The notes: generated by a model from the sequence alone, not told the origin. Counted from the first letter of the stretch, positions 33,478 to 43,142 are shown. The stretch is DNA of 64,000 bases from Pseudomonas tensinigenes (GCF_014268445.2 NZ_CP077089.1:3217501-3281500); one strand, 5' to 3'. Program-made: numbers and translations.

Positions 33478-34515
33478 TTAATATCCTAGCTTGTCAGGGA
33501 AGAACGAGAGAGGCGGGTGGTTGGCCTTCCACGTTTTTGCGAGTTCTTTTGCTTTCCCTATCTGCTCTTTTGAAAGGTTTTTTTCCACTTCTGGCAAAAC
33601 ATCGTTAACATTGTTTGTTACGTTTCCACCACCATCAAGCTCTAGTAGATTTGATAGTAGCGCATATGACGTCACTGGGTCTGAGGTGAATCCGTATTTT
33701 GGTTCAACTTCGCCTATATAAGAAGCATAACCAAAAACCGCTGATACGTAGCCTGAATCTGCAGCTTTTTCATTCCAAGTTCTAAACGATGAAAAGTCGG
33801 CTTTTTCAAGCCTGGCAGCGGCAAATCCCATCATAGCTGGAGGATAGCCATTCTCTGCAGACGCTTTCATCCACTTTTCGATTTCATCTGATCTTCTGGA
33901 GGGCAGTAGGAATACTCCGCCACCTTCTTGATATTTAGTCGCTAAACGAAATTGCGCCAATGCGAAACCTTTTTCTGCAGATTTTTCTAACCATTCATCG
34001 TTCCCTGTTATTTCCCATAACAAGTACATAGACTCAGCATTTCCATGAGATGCCTGATCAGTTGCAAGCTTCTTAGCTTCATTCATCCAGCCTTCAGGCG
34101 ATTGCTCAGAGGGGGAACAATTCTTCATGGTTACGCACAAGTCTTGGTCCGCTCCTCCGAGCCGGATCATAGAATAAATATTGCCTTTTTTTGCTGACTC
34201 CTCGTAAGCTTTTTGTGCTTCCTGAGTCAAGTATCTGTTGTTTTTTCTTATTGATTCACCTAGGTAGTAGAGTGCCTCATCATCGCCACCATCAGCTGCG
34301 ATCTTCAAAAACTCAATCGCAGAAGTGGCTTTGTATTGATTGTAGAGTTTTATCCCCTCGCTTTTTGATTTTTGTTGTTGGGTGGATAGCTCGGAGTTTG
34401 CATGCTTGCTAAACAGCATGCATGCAAATGCCAAGCTTAGAGTCAAGATTTTGAGTGGTTCAAAGTAACTTGGTCTTGCAATTATGCTTGTTTTTAATTG
34501 TAGAGGCTGATGCAA
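33478..34515 (-). CDS. Sel1-repeat protein, putative T6SS immunity, copy 3
   Basis: A 345-residue protein with TTG start (34513-34515) two bases after the stop of copy 2; AGG is 9 bases upstream. Residues 20-45 (EPLKILTLSLAFACMLFSKHANS) look like a signal peptide, so a shorter start inside the segment is possible. The repeat region contains DGGDDEALYYLGESIRKNNR and SAENGYPPAMMGFAAARL, with the shared C-terminus HPPLSFFPDKLGY. It is the most divergent of the later copies but shares its N-terminus with copy 2 almost exactly. Confidence 0.75.
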   Translation of the reverse strand: MHQPLQLKTSIIARPSYFEPLKILTLSLAFACMLFSKHANSELSTQQQKSKSEGIKLYNQYKATSAIEFLKIAADGGDDEALYYLGESIRKNNRYLTQEAQKAYEESAKKGNIYSMIRLGGADQDLCVTMKNCSPSEQSPEGWMNEAKKLATDQASHGNAESMYLLWEITGNDEWLEKSAEKGFALAQFRLATKYQEGGGVFLLPSRRSDEIEKWMKASAENGYPPAMMGFAAARLEKADFSSFRTWNEKAADSGYVSAVFGYASYIGEVEPKYGFTSDPVTSYALLSNLLELDGGGNVTNNVNDVLPEVEKNLSKEQIGKAKELAKTWKANHPPLSFFPDKLGY

Positions 34516-34517
34516 GA

Positions 34518-35548
34518 TTAAAAGCCTATTTTTTCAGGGAAGAAAGAAAGAGGCGGGTGAGTAGCCTTCCATTCAATCGCATATTTTTTTGCTTCCTCAA
34601 TTTGAGCTGGCGTCATTTTCTCTGCTATTTGAGGTAACTTGCCATCGACATAAGCTTGAATGTTTCCACCGCCATCCAGTTCTTTAAGCAAGGATACGAG
34701 TGCGTAGCCTTTAACTAGATCTATGGTATAGCCAACCTTGTCGGGAGTATGGGATAGATACGCACCATAACTTGCAACGGCGGCTTGGTAGCCGGTTTTT
34801 GCCGCCACGTCCCACCAATATCGAACACTTTCTAAATCGTTTCGTTGGAAAAGGATCGATATATATTCAATCATCGCTGGGGGATAGCCACTTTCTGAGG
34901 CGGATTTTAGCAACTCCTCCTCAGCATTCTTCCTCTTCCAAGGAAGTAAAAATGTGCCTTCGCCCTCGGCATAACGATTGGCGAGTAACCACTGTGAAGG
35001 TGCATATCCAGCTGCCGCTGACTTCTCCAACCACTTTAACTCTGCAGTTGCATTGTACAAAATCGCCATTGCTTCGCCATCTCCACTTACGGCGCGAGGA
35101 GTTGCGGTTTTTATCAATAGGTCTAACCATTCACTCGGTTTTTTGCTTCCTGGAGGACATTGATTGATGACGGAGCAAAGATCTCCTGAAGTCGTTGCAA
35201 GTTTGAACATTGCATAGTAATCGCCCTGGGAGGCTGAAGCCTCATACCATTTTTTTCTTCTTTATTACTATAGCGCTTCTTTTTGCGAAGTTCTTCCGCT
35301 AGGTAAAATTGGGCCTCTGCATCTCCAGCTTCCGCAGCGATACGTAACTGCATCTCAGCAGCTTTGTATTGGTTGTAGAGTTTTATCCCCTCGTTTTTTG
35401 ATTTTTGTTGTTGGGTGGAGAGCTCGGAATGTGCATGTTTGCTAAACAGTATGCATGCAAACGCCAAGCTTAGAGTCAAAATTTTGAGTGGCTCAAAGTA
35501 ACTTTGTCTCGCAGTTGAGCTTGGTTTTAATTGTAGAGGCTGATGCAA
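34518..35548 (-). pseudogene. Sel1-repeat protein, copy 2, frameshifted at a poly-A tract
   Basis: The reading frame breaks into two overlapping pieces. The N-terminal piece (TTG start at 35548, signal-like EPLKILTLSLAFACILFSKHAHS) stays in frame to KKKRYSNKEE; the C-terminal piece resumes with the Sel1 repeats and ends HPPLSFFPEKIGF. Copy 1 and copy 3 read through this point as KWYE or KAYE. Here the coding strand has seven A residues (plus-strand T at 35250-35256), and adding one A restores KKWYEASASQGDYYAMFKL. So it is either a pseudogene, a homopolymer sequencing error, or a gene rescued by slippage. It shares junction sequence with copies 1 and 3. Confidence 0.75.
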
Positions 35549-35550
35549 GA

Positions 35551-36519
35551 TTAAAAGCCTATTTTTTCAGGGAAGAAAGACAGAGGGGGGTGTGTAGTCT
35601 TCCACTTGGTAGCAAAGTCTTCTGCTTCCTGAATCTGCGTCGGGGTCATTTTTTCTGAAATTTGTGGAAGTGTCTCCTCAACATCTGTTTGTGCTGCTCC
35701 GCCGCCGTCTAGCTCTTTCAGCAGAGAAATTAATGCATACCCTTTGATTTTATCTTCCGTAAATCCGAGTGCTTTAGGGTCGACGGCTAAAAAGTAGCCA
35801 TAGTTATAGACGCCGGCCTCATATCCAATCGACGCCGCTTTTTCTACCCAATAGCGGGCTTGTTCCAGTTCGCCTTTTTCTCTATATATACCAAAAAGTT
35901 GCATCATTGCTTTAGGGTTTCCTGCTTTCGCAGAAAGTAAAAACCAATGTTCGACTATCTCTTGGCGCTTCCATGGAAGAATAAAGCCTTCTCCTTGACG
36001 ATCACCAATAGCCATTCGATATTGGGCGATTGCATCTCCTGCGAGTGCTGATTTCTTTAACCACTCTCTCTCTGCGGTCAACTCATACATTATGTAAAGA
36101 GCTTCCGCATCACCGCGATCGGATTTGTCTTTCGCGATTCTCGTCGCTTCAGCCAACCATTCTTTTGGTTCTTTTTTTCCTGTTGGACAATTCTTCATTG
36201 TCAAACATAGGTCATTATCGGTTCGGCCGATTCGAATCATCGAATAAAGGTCGCCTTGGGTGGCTGCGGCCTCATACCATTTATAAGCTTCATCGGTGAT
36301 GTATTGTTTGTTTTGGCGTATTTCCTCTGCTAAAAAAAACTGCGCTTCAGCGTCTCCTGCTTCTGCCGCTATTCGTAATTCGGGTTCGGCAGTCTTATAC
36401 TGCTTGAATAGTATTATTCCGCGTTCTTTCGCTGATTGCTGCTGAGAGCTAAGCGTCGCAGAAACACATGTTGGTAGTATGATGAATATCGCTACGGCAA
36501 TTGCTTTAAGTATTGTCAT
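35551..36519 (-). CDS. Sel1-repeat protein, putative T6SS immunity, copy 1
   Basis: A 322-residue exported protein, the first of six tandem paralogs and the one next to the effector (17 bp after its stop). Signal peptide MTILKAIAVAIFIILPTCVSA. Sel1-like repeats include AGDAEAQFFLAEEIRQNKQ, AGDAIAQYRMAIGDRQGEG and AGNPKAMMQLFGIYREKG, and the protein ends HPPLSFFPEKIGF. Its position makes it the likeliest cognate immunity protein. An exported immunity protein implies that the effector acts in the periplasm or on the membrane from that side; this is inference. The region is AT-rich relative to the surrounding genome. Confidence 0.82.
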   Translation of the reverse strand: MTILKAIAVAIFIILPTCVSATLSSQQQSAKERGIILFKQYKTAEPELRIAAEAGDAEAQFFLAEEIRQNKQYITDEAYKWYEAAATQGDLYSMIRIGRTDNDLCLTMKNCPTGKKEPKEWLAEATRIAKDKSDRGDAEALYIMYELTAEREWLKKSALAGDAIAQYRMAIGDRQGEGFILPWKRQEIVEHWFLLSAKAGNPKAMMQLFGIYREKGELEQARYWVEKAASIGYEAGVYNYGYFLAVDPKALGFTEDKIKGYALISLLKELDGGGAAQTDVEETLPQISEKMTPTQIQEAEDFATKWKTTHPPLSFFPEKIGF

Positions 36520-36536
36520 GATTGTGTCTTACTCAT

Positions 36537-39500
36537 TTATTCTTCTGGGCCGTTATATGTTGCTCTTCCGCCAGGAAGGTATGTCCGGCCATAATGCGTA
36601 AATCGTTGACAAAATCCGTCTAGTCTCGCGCCAAGCTCCTCAACATGTTTTTTGTATCTGGCCCTCATTTGGTCGTTTCTCTGGTCAGCTAAGCGGAGTA
36701 TCGCTTCGGACATGAAGTTATCCATGGCTAGGCGTTGCTCACAATAAATTTGGCCTTTGTCGAGACCTTTGGTTCCAAATCTATTCATGCTGATGCACGC
36801 TTCTTCAAACTGTGCTTGAGCTTGCGTCAAGGTATTTGTTTTTTTTGCGTTACTCAGAATCCAACCCAATATCCTTTCAACTGCTTGTTGTTGAATAAGG
36901 TGGGTCTGCGATCTGTCGTAAGTATATTTCTTCTCTCGAGAAGCACTATCTGCCGAAACATCCGTGATGTTAGAACTTTCAGCTGCTGAAGTTAATGTCA
37001 TTAACATAGGGCCGAGCGCATTGGGTGTGGCATTCAAAAACCACTGCTCCAACTCATTCTGATTGCGATAAGTCATAATCGTGTGGGCAATGATGGCTCC
37101 TCTACCTCCGCCAGTTAACGCCTCATATAAAGACATCACCATATCCACGCCTTGCATATAAAATATCGCCACTTCCATGCCCGCAGCACCGAGGAAGTTA
37201 AGTTTGTCTATGTAATTGGCTGCATCATCGGTTACAAAAATCAGCGATTTATCCTGATTTTTGTGCATCTCACGGCGCAGGAGGTTAATCAGGTCAATGA
37301 CGCCGTCATAACCGACTTCGAACTGGAATTCGCCGCCGGCTCCGGCACCGACAATGACGGATGCCTTGAACCGCATGATGAAGCGGCCTTCGTGCAAGGA
37401 AATACCGATGTCTGCTGATGCACCGAGGCCGTATGCGGCGGTGAAACCGGCGGTCAGTCGCGCCAGACTCGACCATTGGCTGGCTTTGGTGCTGTTGACG
37501 CTGTTGGTCATTCCTGGTGAAGGTGCGGTTCGCAATGCTGCGATTTCTTTTGGCGGCGCCCAGTTCAAGGCGCCTGTCAGTAGGATCCCTGCCTGCACTC
37601 CCGCAAAGAGGTTGAACTGGGCTTTGGCGCCGTCCTCTACCCGAACTTTTGCCGCGTTACCTTCCAGCACCGGTTCGCTTCTCGCGGTTGCAGCGGTTGC
37701 ATGTGTCGTATCCGGTCGTTTTGCGTCGGTGATTTCCGGTAGGTTCAGGCCGCCTTGCACGTTTGCACGTCCCAACTGCACGCTGGAGGAAAGGAGGAGG
37801 GTGGCGCCGGTGTATCCCCAGGCTCTAGCGCCCAGGTGGATCGAGAACCGACCTAGATTCAGGTTTTTGCGGTTTTTCTCATAGTCGAGGTAAGGGATCA
37901 GGATGTCTTGGGCCTGATCTCTGCCCGGAAGATCCATTTTCATCAATTCAACTTCGCCACGGGCGAGGTCAATGCCCAGACTCACTTCTGCCTTCGCGGA
38001 GGCTTTGAAGTTATCCGCCACACTGAATGTCGGGCCGGTTATCTTGGCGCCGGTGTGGATTGATGGCTGTGGCGGTGTGAGGCAACGCACGAGTTGAGCT
38101 TGAGGACTATTGTCGAACAGGCGCAAGGAGCTTCTGACTTCTTCCTTGAACAGCAACTGACGAAGACGAAGTCCCCAATCCTTGCGGGCTCCGGCATCCT
38201 CAAAGGTTTCGACCTTGTAGTTCTTCGATTTCAGGTAAGAGTGGAACATTTCCACATCAAACCAGCCTTTCTCATCAAACCAGTCACTCTGCTGATCTTT
38301 GATGGCGAGTGCACCTTCAAGCCGCAGCCACTCATGGAAAGGATTGTCGTCAGTGTCCGACGTTGCTTTCCCGGTGCTGTTCCCCGGAAGTTTCTGCAAG
38401 TCTTTACTTGCCTTGGCGCCGATTTCACTCGCGTCCTTTTTCAATACCTTTGTGATGCCTTCGAGATTGAGCAGGCTCAGGTGTTTGACAGGACTGTTGG
38501 GGCTATTGAAAAGTGCTACTTCGCGCAAAGGAAAGCCTGCTTTGACCAAGCGTTCTTCCGGTTTCGGCTGAAATTGCTCGGGCTCCCACAGCAGATGTCG
38601 CAGCGGCAGGGCTGCGGCCACTGCAGCCTCTGCGTCATCGCGAAGTTGCAGGCGATCTTGCTGAATGCGCTGCCATTCTGCCCGTTCCGCCTCCACGATA
38701 CCTGCAGGTGCCGCGACGTTTTGCCCGCTGGCGTCAATCCAGGCTTTATATTTCGTGCGGATCTGCTCCGTGAGCTTGATCTGCCGCTGCTCCATCTCGA
38801 GATATGCCTTGAATTTCTCGATACCTGCGCTGATGTCGCCAGTGTCAGGAATTAGCGCAAATTCCGGTAGGGCCAGCCCATAGTCGGCAACTTTCAAAAT
38901 CGCATCGATATAAGCAGCAAAGTCTTTTTCGACTTTTTCGCGCTCGTTGGCGACTTCCTTTAAATAACCACACATCCGGGCTTTGCCATCGATGACGCAG
39001 TTTGTGGCGTCCAGATAGGCCTTTTTGTTTTTCTGAAAGTCTGCCTCTTTCAGAGTCGTCAACTTGCCACTCTTGGTGAGCGCAGCGCGGGCCTTCAAGT
39101 AAGTCTGCACGCGATTTCTTGCTTCGATCGCCCCTGGGGAAAACAGGTTGCCGCTTTCGTAGGTGTAGCCAGCAGTTTTTGCCTGTGCGACTGCAACCGC
39201 TTTCAGCTTTTTCCATTCGTTGTAGAGGCGCTGCAGTTTCTGCCCATCAGAGTTGGCTTCAAGCAGGCTCGCTTGCTGTTGATTGGCAAGCTCCCGATTG
39301 CGAGCGTATTCGCTTTGGTCCGGCAGTTTGTCCAGCGCTGCGGAGTTTCGAGCCTCTCGGCTGACAGCCTTCAATCGCATAGCCATCGTGGGCTGCGCGA
39401 TATCGGGTTCCTGAGCCTCGATTTCGAGCATTCGGCTTTTTTGCTCGCCTTGCAGGAAATTACTCAGCTTCGGCTCCAGGAAGTATTCCAGAAGCCCCGC

Positions 39501-39842
39501 GGTGTTCATCCCCTTGAGTCGTTCTTCTGGAGACTTGCTGGCGCTGATATGTTGCTCGAGTTCATTCATCGCCTCTTTGATCGAGCTGGCCGCACGTTTA
39601 GGCAATAGGTAAAACATTTTTTCTTTGGTGGCGTAGATCACTTCGCCATATTCCGTCGAGCAGGCCGTCTTTACCTGGTCGAACGCGTTGGAACAACTGT
39701 CAGGCGCTTCAGGCTGGGGATCAAGTTCCAGGGCAGGCTTGCTCTCGACCGGTACCGCTGAAGTCGATGGGTTCGCAGCTGGTTTGTTGAAATCTACCTT
39801 GGGTGCTACTGAGATATCAGTTTCCATTTTGCTTCCATTCAT
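36537..39842 (-). CDS. Putative large T6SS effector
   Basis: An 1101-residue protein between the DUF4123 adaptor and the Sel1 array. The first half is mostly alpha-helical with long charged stretches (for example VEKDFAAYIDAILKVADYGL). The second half has a glycine/alanine-rich beta segment (NLFAGVQAGILLTGALNWAP, then ARLTAGFTAAYGLGASADIG, KASVIVGAGAGGEFQFEVGY). I recall comparable Gly-rich segments in large VgrG-linked toxins such as VasX-like proteins, but see no catalytic motif and no clear PAAR domain. The function is therefore unknown; membrane damage is one possibility. The start is either Met at 39842 or Met at 39827, the latter with a better-placed GGA. Gene order supports the effector call. 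Confidence 0.7.
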   Translation of the reverse strand: MNGSKMETDISVAPKVDFNKPAANPSTSAVPVESKPALELDPQPEAPDSCSNAFDQVKTACSTEYGEVIYATKEKMFYLLPKRAASSIKEAMNELEQHISASKSPEERLKGMNTAGLLEYFLEPKLSNFLQGEQKSRMLEIEAQEPDIAQPTMAMRLKAVSREARNSAALDKLPDQSEYARNRELANQQQASLLEANSDGQKLQRLYNEWKKLKAVAVAQAKTAGYTYESGNLFSPGAIEARNRVQTYLKARAALTKSGKLTTLKEADFQKNKKAYLDATNCVIDGKARMCGYLKEVANEREKVEKDFAAYIDAILKVADYGLALPEFALIPDTGDISAGIEKFKAYLEMEQRQIKLTEQIRTKYKAWIDASGQNVAAPAGIVEAERAEWQRIQQDRLQLRDDAEAAVAAALPLRHLLWEPEQFQPKPEERLVKAGFPLREVALFNSPNSPVKHLSLLNLEGITKVLKKDASEIGAKASKDLQKLPGNSTGKATSDTDDNPFHEWLRLEGALAIKDQQSDWFDEKGWFDVEMFHSYLKSKNYKVETFEDAGARKDWGLRLRQLLFKEEVRSSLRLFDNSPQAQLVRCLTPPQPSIHTGAKITGPTFSVADNFKASAKAEVSLGIDLARGEVELMKMDLPGRDQAQDILIPYLDYEKNRKNLNLGRFSIHLGARAWGYTGATLLLSSSVQLGRANVQGGLNLPEITDAKRPDTTHATAATARSEPVLEGNAAKVRVEDGAKAQFNLFAGVQAGILLTGALNWAPPKEIAALRTAPSPGMTNSVNSTKASQWSSLARLTAGFTAAYGLGASADIGISLHEGRFIMRFKASVIVGAGAGGEFQFEVGYDGVIDLINLLRREMHKNQDKSLIFVTDDAANYIDKLNFLGAAGMEVAIFYMQGVDMVMSLYEALTGGGRGAIIAHTIMTYRNQNELEQWFLNATPNALGPMLMTLTSAAESSNITDVSADSASREKKYTYDRSQTHLIQQQAVERILGWILSNAKKTNTLTQAQAQFEEACISMNRFGTKGLDKGQIYCEQRLAMDNFMSEAILRLADQRNDQMRARYKKHVEELGARLDGFCQRFTHYGRTYLPGGRATYNGPEE

Positions 39843-39859
39843 TCTTTACGGACGGGTCA

Positions 39860-40723
39860 TCAAGCAGCGCTGATAGCGAGTTGCTGCAACTGCTGCACTT
39901 TGATGAACGACTCTTCCCTGGATTGCAGGATGGCCATTGCCTGAGGCTGCGTCTCGAGCAGCGGGCCGTTGGTGATTTGGCCCAGTTTCAGTAAATGGCG
40001 ACCTTCGTAAATGTTGTGGGCAACCAGCACGTTCAGGTTTTCCACGAGGTTGGGCAGTTGTTCGTCGGTGGGTTCACCGTAGGCTGCGTATTGCTCGTCT
40101 GCCCAATAAACCCAACCCAGATGCTCCTGAACCTTTGGCGCTGTTGGCGGCAGGTTGAACGCTGAGACGTCGCCCAGCCATTCAAGTTCCGAAACGGGGC
40201 GCCAACTGAGCCAGCGACCGCGATTACGCCCGAAGTGGAGCGGTGCCGGGCTGTAAACGTGTTGCCAAGGACCGAAAAGCTGATGCGAACTTTCACCAGC
40301 GGTGTAGGCCAGCGCGGCCCACAGGCTTGGCTTGTGATAGCTCAACAGGCTTTGGCCACCGGAGCCATCGTTGGCACGCAGGAGCCAGCGGGCATGTGCC
40401 AGTGCCTTGGCTGGATCTGTTGTGGAGAGGGCAATGCCGGAGAAATTTTCTTCGCAGAGCTTTGCCGCTTCGGCTGCGAGTCGACTGCCCCACGGGGCGA
40501 CCAGCCAGAGAGGACCGTCAGCGGCAATTTCAGCGAAGTCGGTGTTGAGAAACAGACCTTGGGTGTCTACGGGCTCACCGACACGGTAGAAGCGGCTCAT
40601 GGCTTCCGGCTGGCGGACGCGATCGATGATGAAACACAGGGTCAGGTCGGAGCTTTCTCTCGGCAGTTCCTCGAACCCATGGCGTGGCGCTTCGAGGAGG
40701 GCGCTCAGCGCTTTTACATGCAT
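39860..40723 (-). CDS. DUF4123 T6SS effector adaptor
   Basis: A 287-residue DUF4123 (Tap/TEC-type) protein. Family features include LTLCFIIDRVRQPEAM-like opening strand, PLWLVAPWGS near residue 70, and RFYDPRV-like region replaced here by the aromatic-rich LFGPWQHVYSPAPLHFGRNRGRW. Such adaptors load a specific effector onto VgrG and are required for its delivery, without being secreted. The ATG at 40723 overlaps the end of vgrG by 10 bp and is preferred to a TTG two codons upstream; AAGGA lies within the vgrG 3' end. The next gene downstream is the large effector, which is therefore its likely cargo. Confidence 0.85.
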   Translation of the reverse strand: MHVKALSALLEAPRHGFEELPRESSDLTLCFIIDRVRQPEAMSRFYRVGEPVDTQGLFLNTDFAEIAADGPLWLVAPWGSRLAAEAAKLCEENFSGIALSTTDPAKALAHARWLLRANDGSGGQSLLSYHKPSLWAALAYTAGESSHQLFGPWQHVYSPAPLHFGRNRGRWLSWRPVSELEWLGDVSAFNLPPTAPKVQEHLGWVYWADEQYAAYGEPTDEQLPNLVENLNVLVAHNIYEGRHLLKLGQITNGPLLETQPQAMAILQSREESFIKVQQLQQLAISAA

Positions 40724-42768
40724 GTGCAATCCTTACGGCTGCAGGCGCCGTTGCTTTGTTTTCCGCACAACGGCGTGATACCTGACTCGTTCAGACGCTT
40801 TGGAAGTGGGATGAGTACTTTTCCAGCCTTATCCGCATCCGCCACCTTCATCGGTCCCGGCAGCAATGGTGCCGCAGGCGTCCCGACCCCAGGCGAGCCG
40901 CCGGTATTGATCTTCACCTCGGCCCCGCTGATGGTCACGCCACCCGCATCGACCTTGACGAAACTCCCACCAGCCTTGGCCGTGAGTTCCATTGCGCCTT
41001 CGACCACCACTTTCTGGCCGGCGTAGTAATGGATTTCTGACCCGGCCTCGACAAACTGCGCAGTCCCGACCTTCAGGTGCTGGGTGACACCCACGGTCAG
41101 GTGATCATCCGCACGCATCTCGCTGATGCGATCCAGATGCGTAATCCGGTGCTCTTCAACCTTGAACTCACTCAGCGTATTGGCTTCAACCGTGTCGTGC
41201 CGTTCGTTGCCCACGCGAATCTTCTGGTCGTGCTCGATGTTTTCGTCCCAGTCGCGCTGGGCGTGGATGTAGATCTGTTCGGCGCCTTTCTTGTCTTCAA
41301 TCCGGAACTCGTTGTAGCCCTTGCCGCCCGGTGAGCTCAGGGTCTTGAAGGTGCTGCGGGTCTTGTTTGCCGGCAGGTCGTAGGGGACGACGTTTTCCTT
41401 GTGGTACAGGCAACCAGTGACAAGTGGCTGGTCGGGATCGCCTTCGAGGAAGGTGACGAGGACCTCCATGCCGATGCGCGGGATGGCGATGCCGCCGTAC
41501 GCGGCGCCGGCCCAGCCGCTGGCGACGCGCATCCAGCAGGTGGTTTTGTCGTTGGACTGGCCGTCGCGGTCCCAGTGGAATTGCACTTTGATGCGGCCGT
41601 ACTGGTCGCAGTGGATTTCTTCGCCCGCCGGGCCGGTGACGACGGCGGTCTGGCTGCCGAGGACTTTTGGTTTCGGGTGTTCGAGGGCAGGGCGGTAGTG
41701 CGCGTCCCACGGGGTGGCGAGGAAGCTGTTGCGGTAGCCCTGGTGGAAATCGCTTTTGTTGTCGGTGACGTCGCTGGTGACGTTTTCGCCGAGCACTTGC
41801 GGCTGTTTCCCTTCGTGGAAGACTTCCAGCAGCAGCCACAGGTCATTCCATTCGGCGCGCGGGTGTTCGGCCTGCGTGAGGAAATGGCCGCTGGTGAGGG
41901 TTGGTTCATCACCTTTACCTTCGGCGAGTTTGTAGTCGCTGCGATGGCGTTCGAGGGCGCGGGTGGAAAGGAACTTGCCGCGCTCGCGGGTGGTGAAGCG
42001 GCCGGGGTAGTCGTAGTCTTCGAGGTCCGGGGCAAAGGTGCTTTTCGCCGTGCCTTCGGGGAGGATCTGCGGTTTTTCGAAGTCGTAGTCGCGGCGGCTG
42101 ACGCGGGTGGTGCGGGTTTCCAGACGCAGGTTGAAACGCTTGATCACCGGTTTGTCGGCGGCCATGCCGGAGTCTTGCTGGTAGCTCACCGGTTTCAGCT
42201 TACGGAACACGGTCTGGTCGTCGCCGAACACCAGTTTGTGGCCGCTGCTGCTGTGCTGGAAGTGGAAGTGAATGCCTTCTTCCTCGCACAGGCGCTGGAT
42301 GAAATGCAGGTCGGATTCGTCGTACTGCACGCAGTACTCGCGTTCCGGGTATTCGGCGTTGAGCTGGAAGCTGTAGGCGTCGGCAAGAATGCCGCGATCT
42401 TCCAGGACCTGAGCGATGATCTTCGGCACGGTCAATTGCTGGAAAATCTGCTGATCGTGGTTGTGCCGCAGGTAGGCCAGTTGTGGCACCAGGCTGAGGC
42501 TGTAACGGGTCAGGGTCTTGCCGGAGTCGCCTTGCTCGATGCGATAGACCAGACCGTGGATCTTGCCTTCGCCGGTCGGGCCGAAGGTCAGGACGCCGGG
42601 TTTGTGCAACAGCTCTTCGAGTTTGAGGTCGGGGCGGGCGCTGACGAGTTCGAGGTCGAAACGGAACGGTTCGTTGAGGGCTTCGCGACCGGTGAAGCTG
42701 AGGACTTGCAGGTCGGCGTTGGCGCCTTCAAGCGTGAGGGTAATGTGGGTTGCGTTGGCGTCCAGCAT
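40714..42768 (-). CDS. vgrG: VgrG, T6SS spike protein
   Basis: A 684-residue VgrG (TssI). The N-terminal gp27-like part opens MLDANATHITLTLEGANADL and LSFTGREALNEPFRFDLEL. The gp5-like OB fold follows (HCDQYGRIKVQFHWDRDG and WAGAAYGGIAIPRIGMEV), and then a beta-helical needle with short repeats (GNERHDTVEANTLSEFKVEEHRI). The C-terminus is odd: after GTPAAPLLPGP comes a tail ending with four cysteines (C-x7-C-x4-C-x-C). The start at 42768 is the family start; a longer frame to 42840 is open but lacks resemblance. No other T6SS structural gene is in the window, so this is an orphan vgrG island using a system encoded elsewhere. Confidence 0.94.
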   Translation of the reverse strand: MLDANATHITLTLEGANADLQVLSFTGREALNEPFRFDLELVSARPDLKLEELLHKPGVLTFGPTGEGKIHGLVYRIEQGDSGKTLTRYSLSLVPQLAYLRHNHDQQIFQQLTVPKIIAQVLEDRGILADAYSFQLNAEYPEREYCVQYDESDLHFIQRLCEEEGIHFHFQHSSSGHKLVFGDDQTVFRKLKPVSYQQDSGMAADKPVIKRFNLRLETRTTRVSRRDYDFEKPQILPEGTAKSTFAPDLEDYDYPGRFTTRERGKFLSTRALERHRSDYKLAEGKGDEPTLTSGHFLTQAEHPRAEWNDLWLLLEVFHEGKQPQVLGENVTSDVTDNKSDFHQGYRNSFLATPWDAHYRPALEHPKPKVLGSQTAVVTGPAGEEIHCDQYGRIKVQFHWDRDGQSNDKTTCWMRVASGWAGAAYGGIAIPRIGMEVLVTFLEGDPDQPLVTGCLYHKENVVPYDLPANKTRSTFKTLSSPGGKGYNEFRIEDKKGAEQIYIHAQRDWDENIEHDQKIRVGNERHDTVEANTLSEFKVEEHRITHLDRISEMRADDHLTVGVTQHLKVGTAQFVEAGSEIHYYAGQKVVVEGAMELTAKAGGSFVKVDAGGVTISGAEVKINTGGSPGVGTPAAPLLPGPMKVADADKAGKVLIPLPKRLNESGITPLCGKQSNGACSRKDCTCM

Positions 42769-43142
42769 GCCTTGAATTCCGTCCGTTGAATAAGCAGGTG
42801 ACGGATGATGGAGGATTAAGCGGCCTCGTTCAAGGCACAAAAGCCGTAGGTCTGGCAGGTTTGCGGTATAGGGAAAACCCTTAGATGGGGTGTTTGGCCC
42901 AATGAAACCGGGTGTTTAGTGCGAATTGGCGTTGATTGCCGGCAACTTTTCCCACGACCCTGGGTTGAAGAATCCTCAGTCAGATTCAGACTAAAGTCGC
43001 CTGTAGCCCGTCAAAGCCATCTGCCATCATTGCCGCTCACCCCTGCGTGTTCACTTTCTCCTGGTTCAATTCGACCCGGGACGGGAGCTATTTTTCTGGC
43101 TTGTTGCGCGCTTGCGCAAACGCTGCATTGTTGGAGTTTTTC
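42769..43142. other. Divergent intergenic region, vgrG / porin
   Basis: A 374-bp gap with no gene. It should hold promoters for the T6SS island (leftwards) and the porin (rightwards). An inverted repeat TTGCGC-gctt-GCGCAA at 43104-43119 lies 23 bp before the porin start and could be an operator. Nothing else stands out. Confidence 0.5.

Noticed and set aside
41401..42789. 462-codon plus-strand frame opposite vgrG
   Set aside because: Val/Ala/Phe-rich shadow; VgrG on the minus strand is certain.
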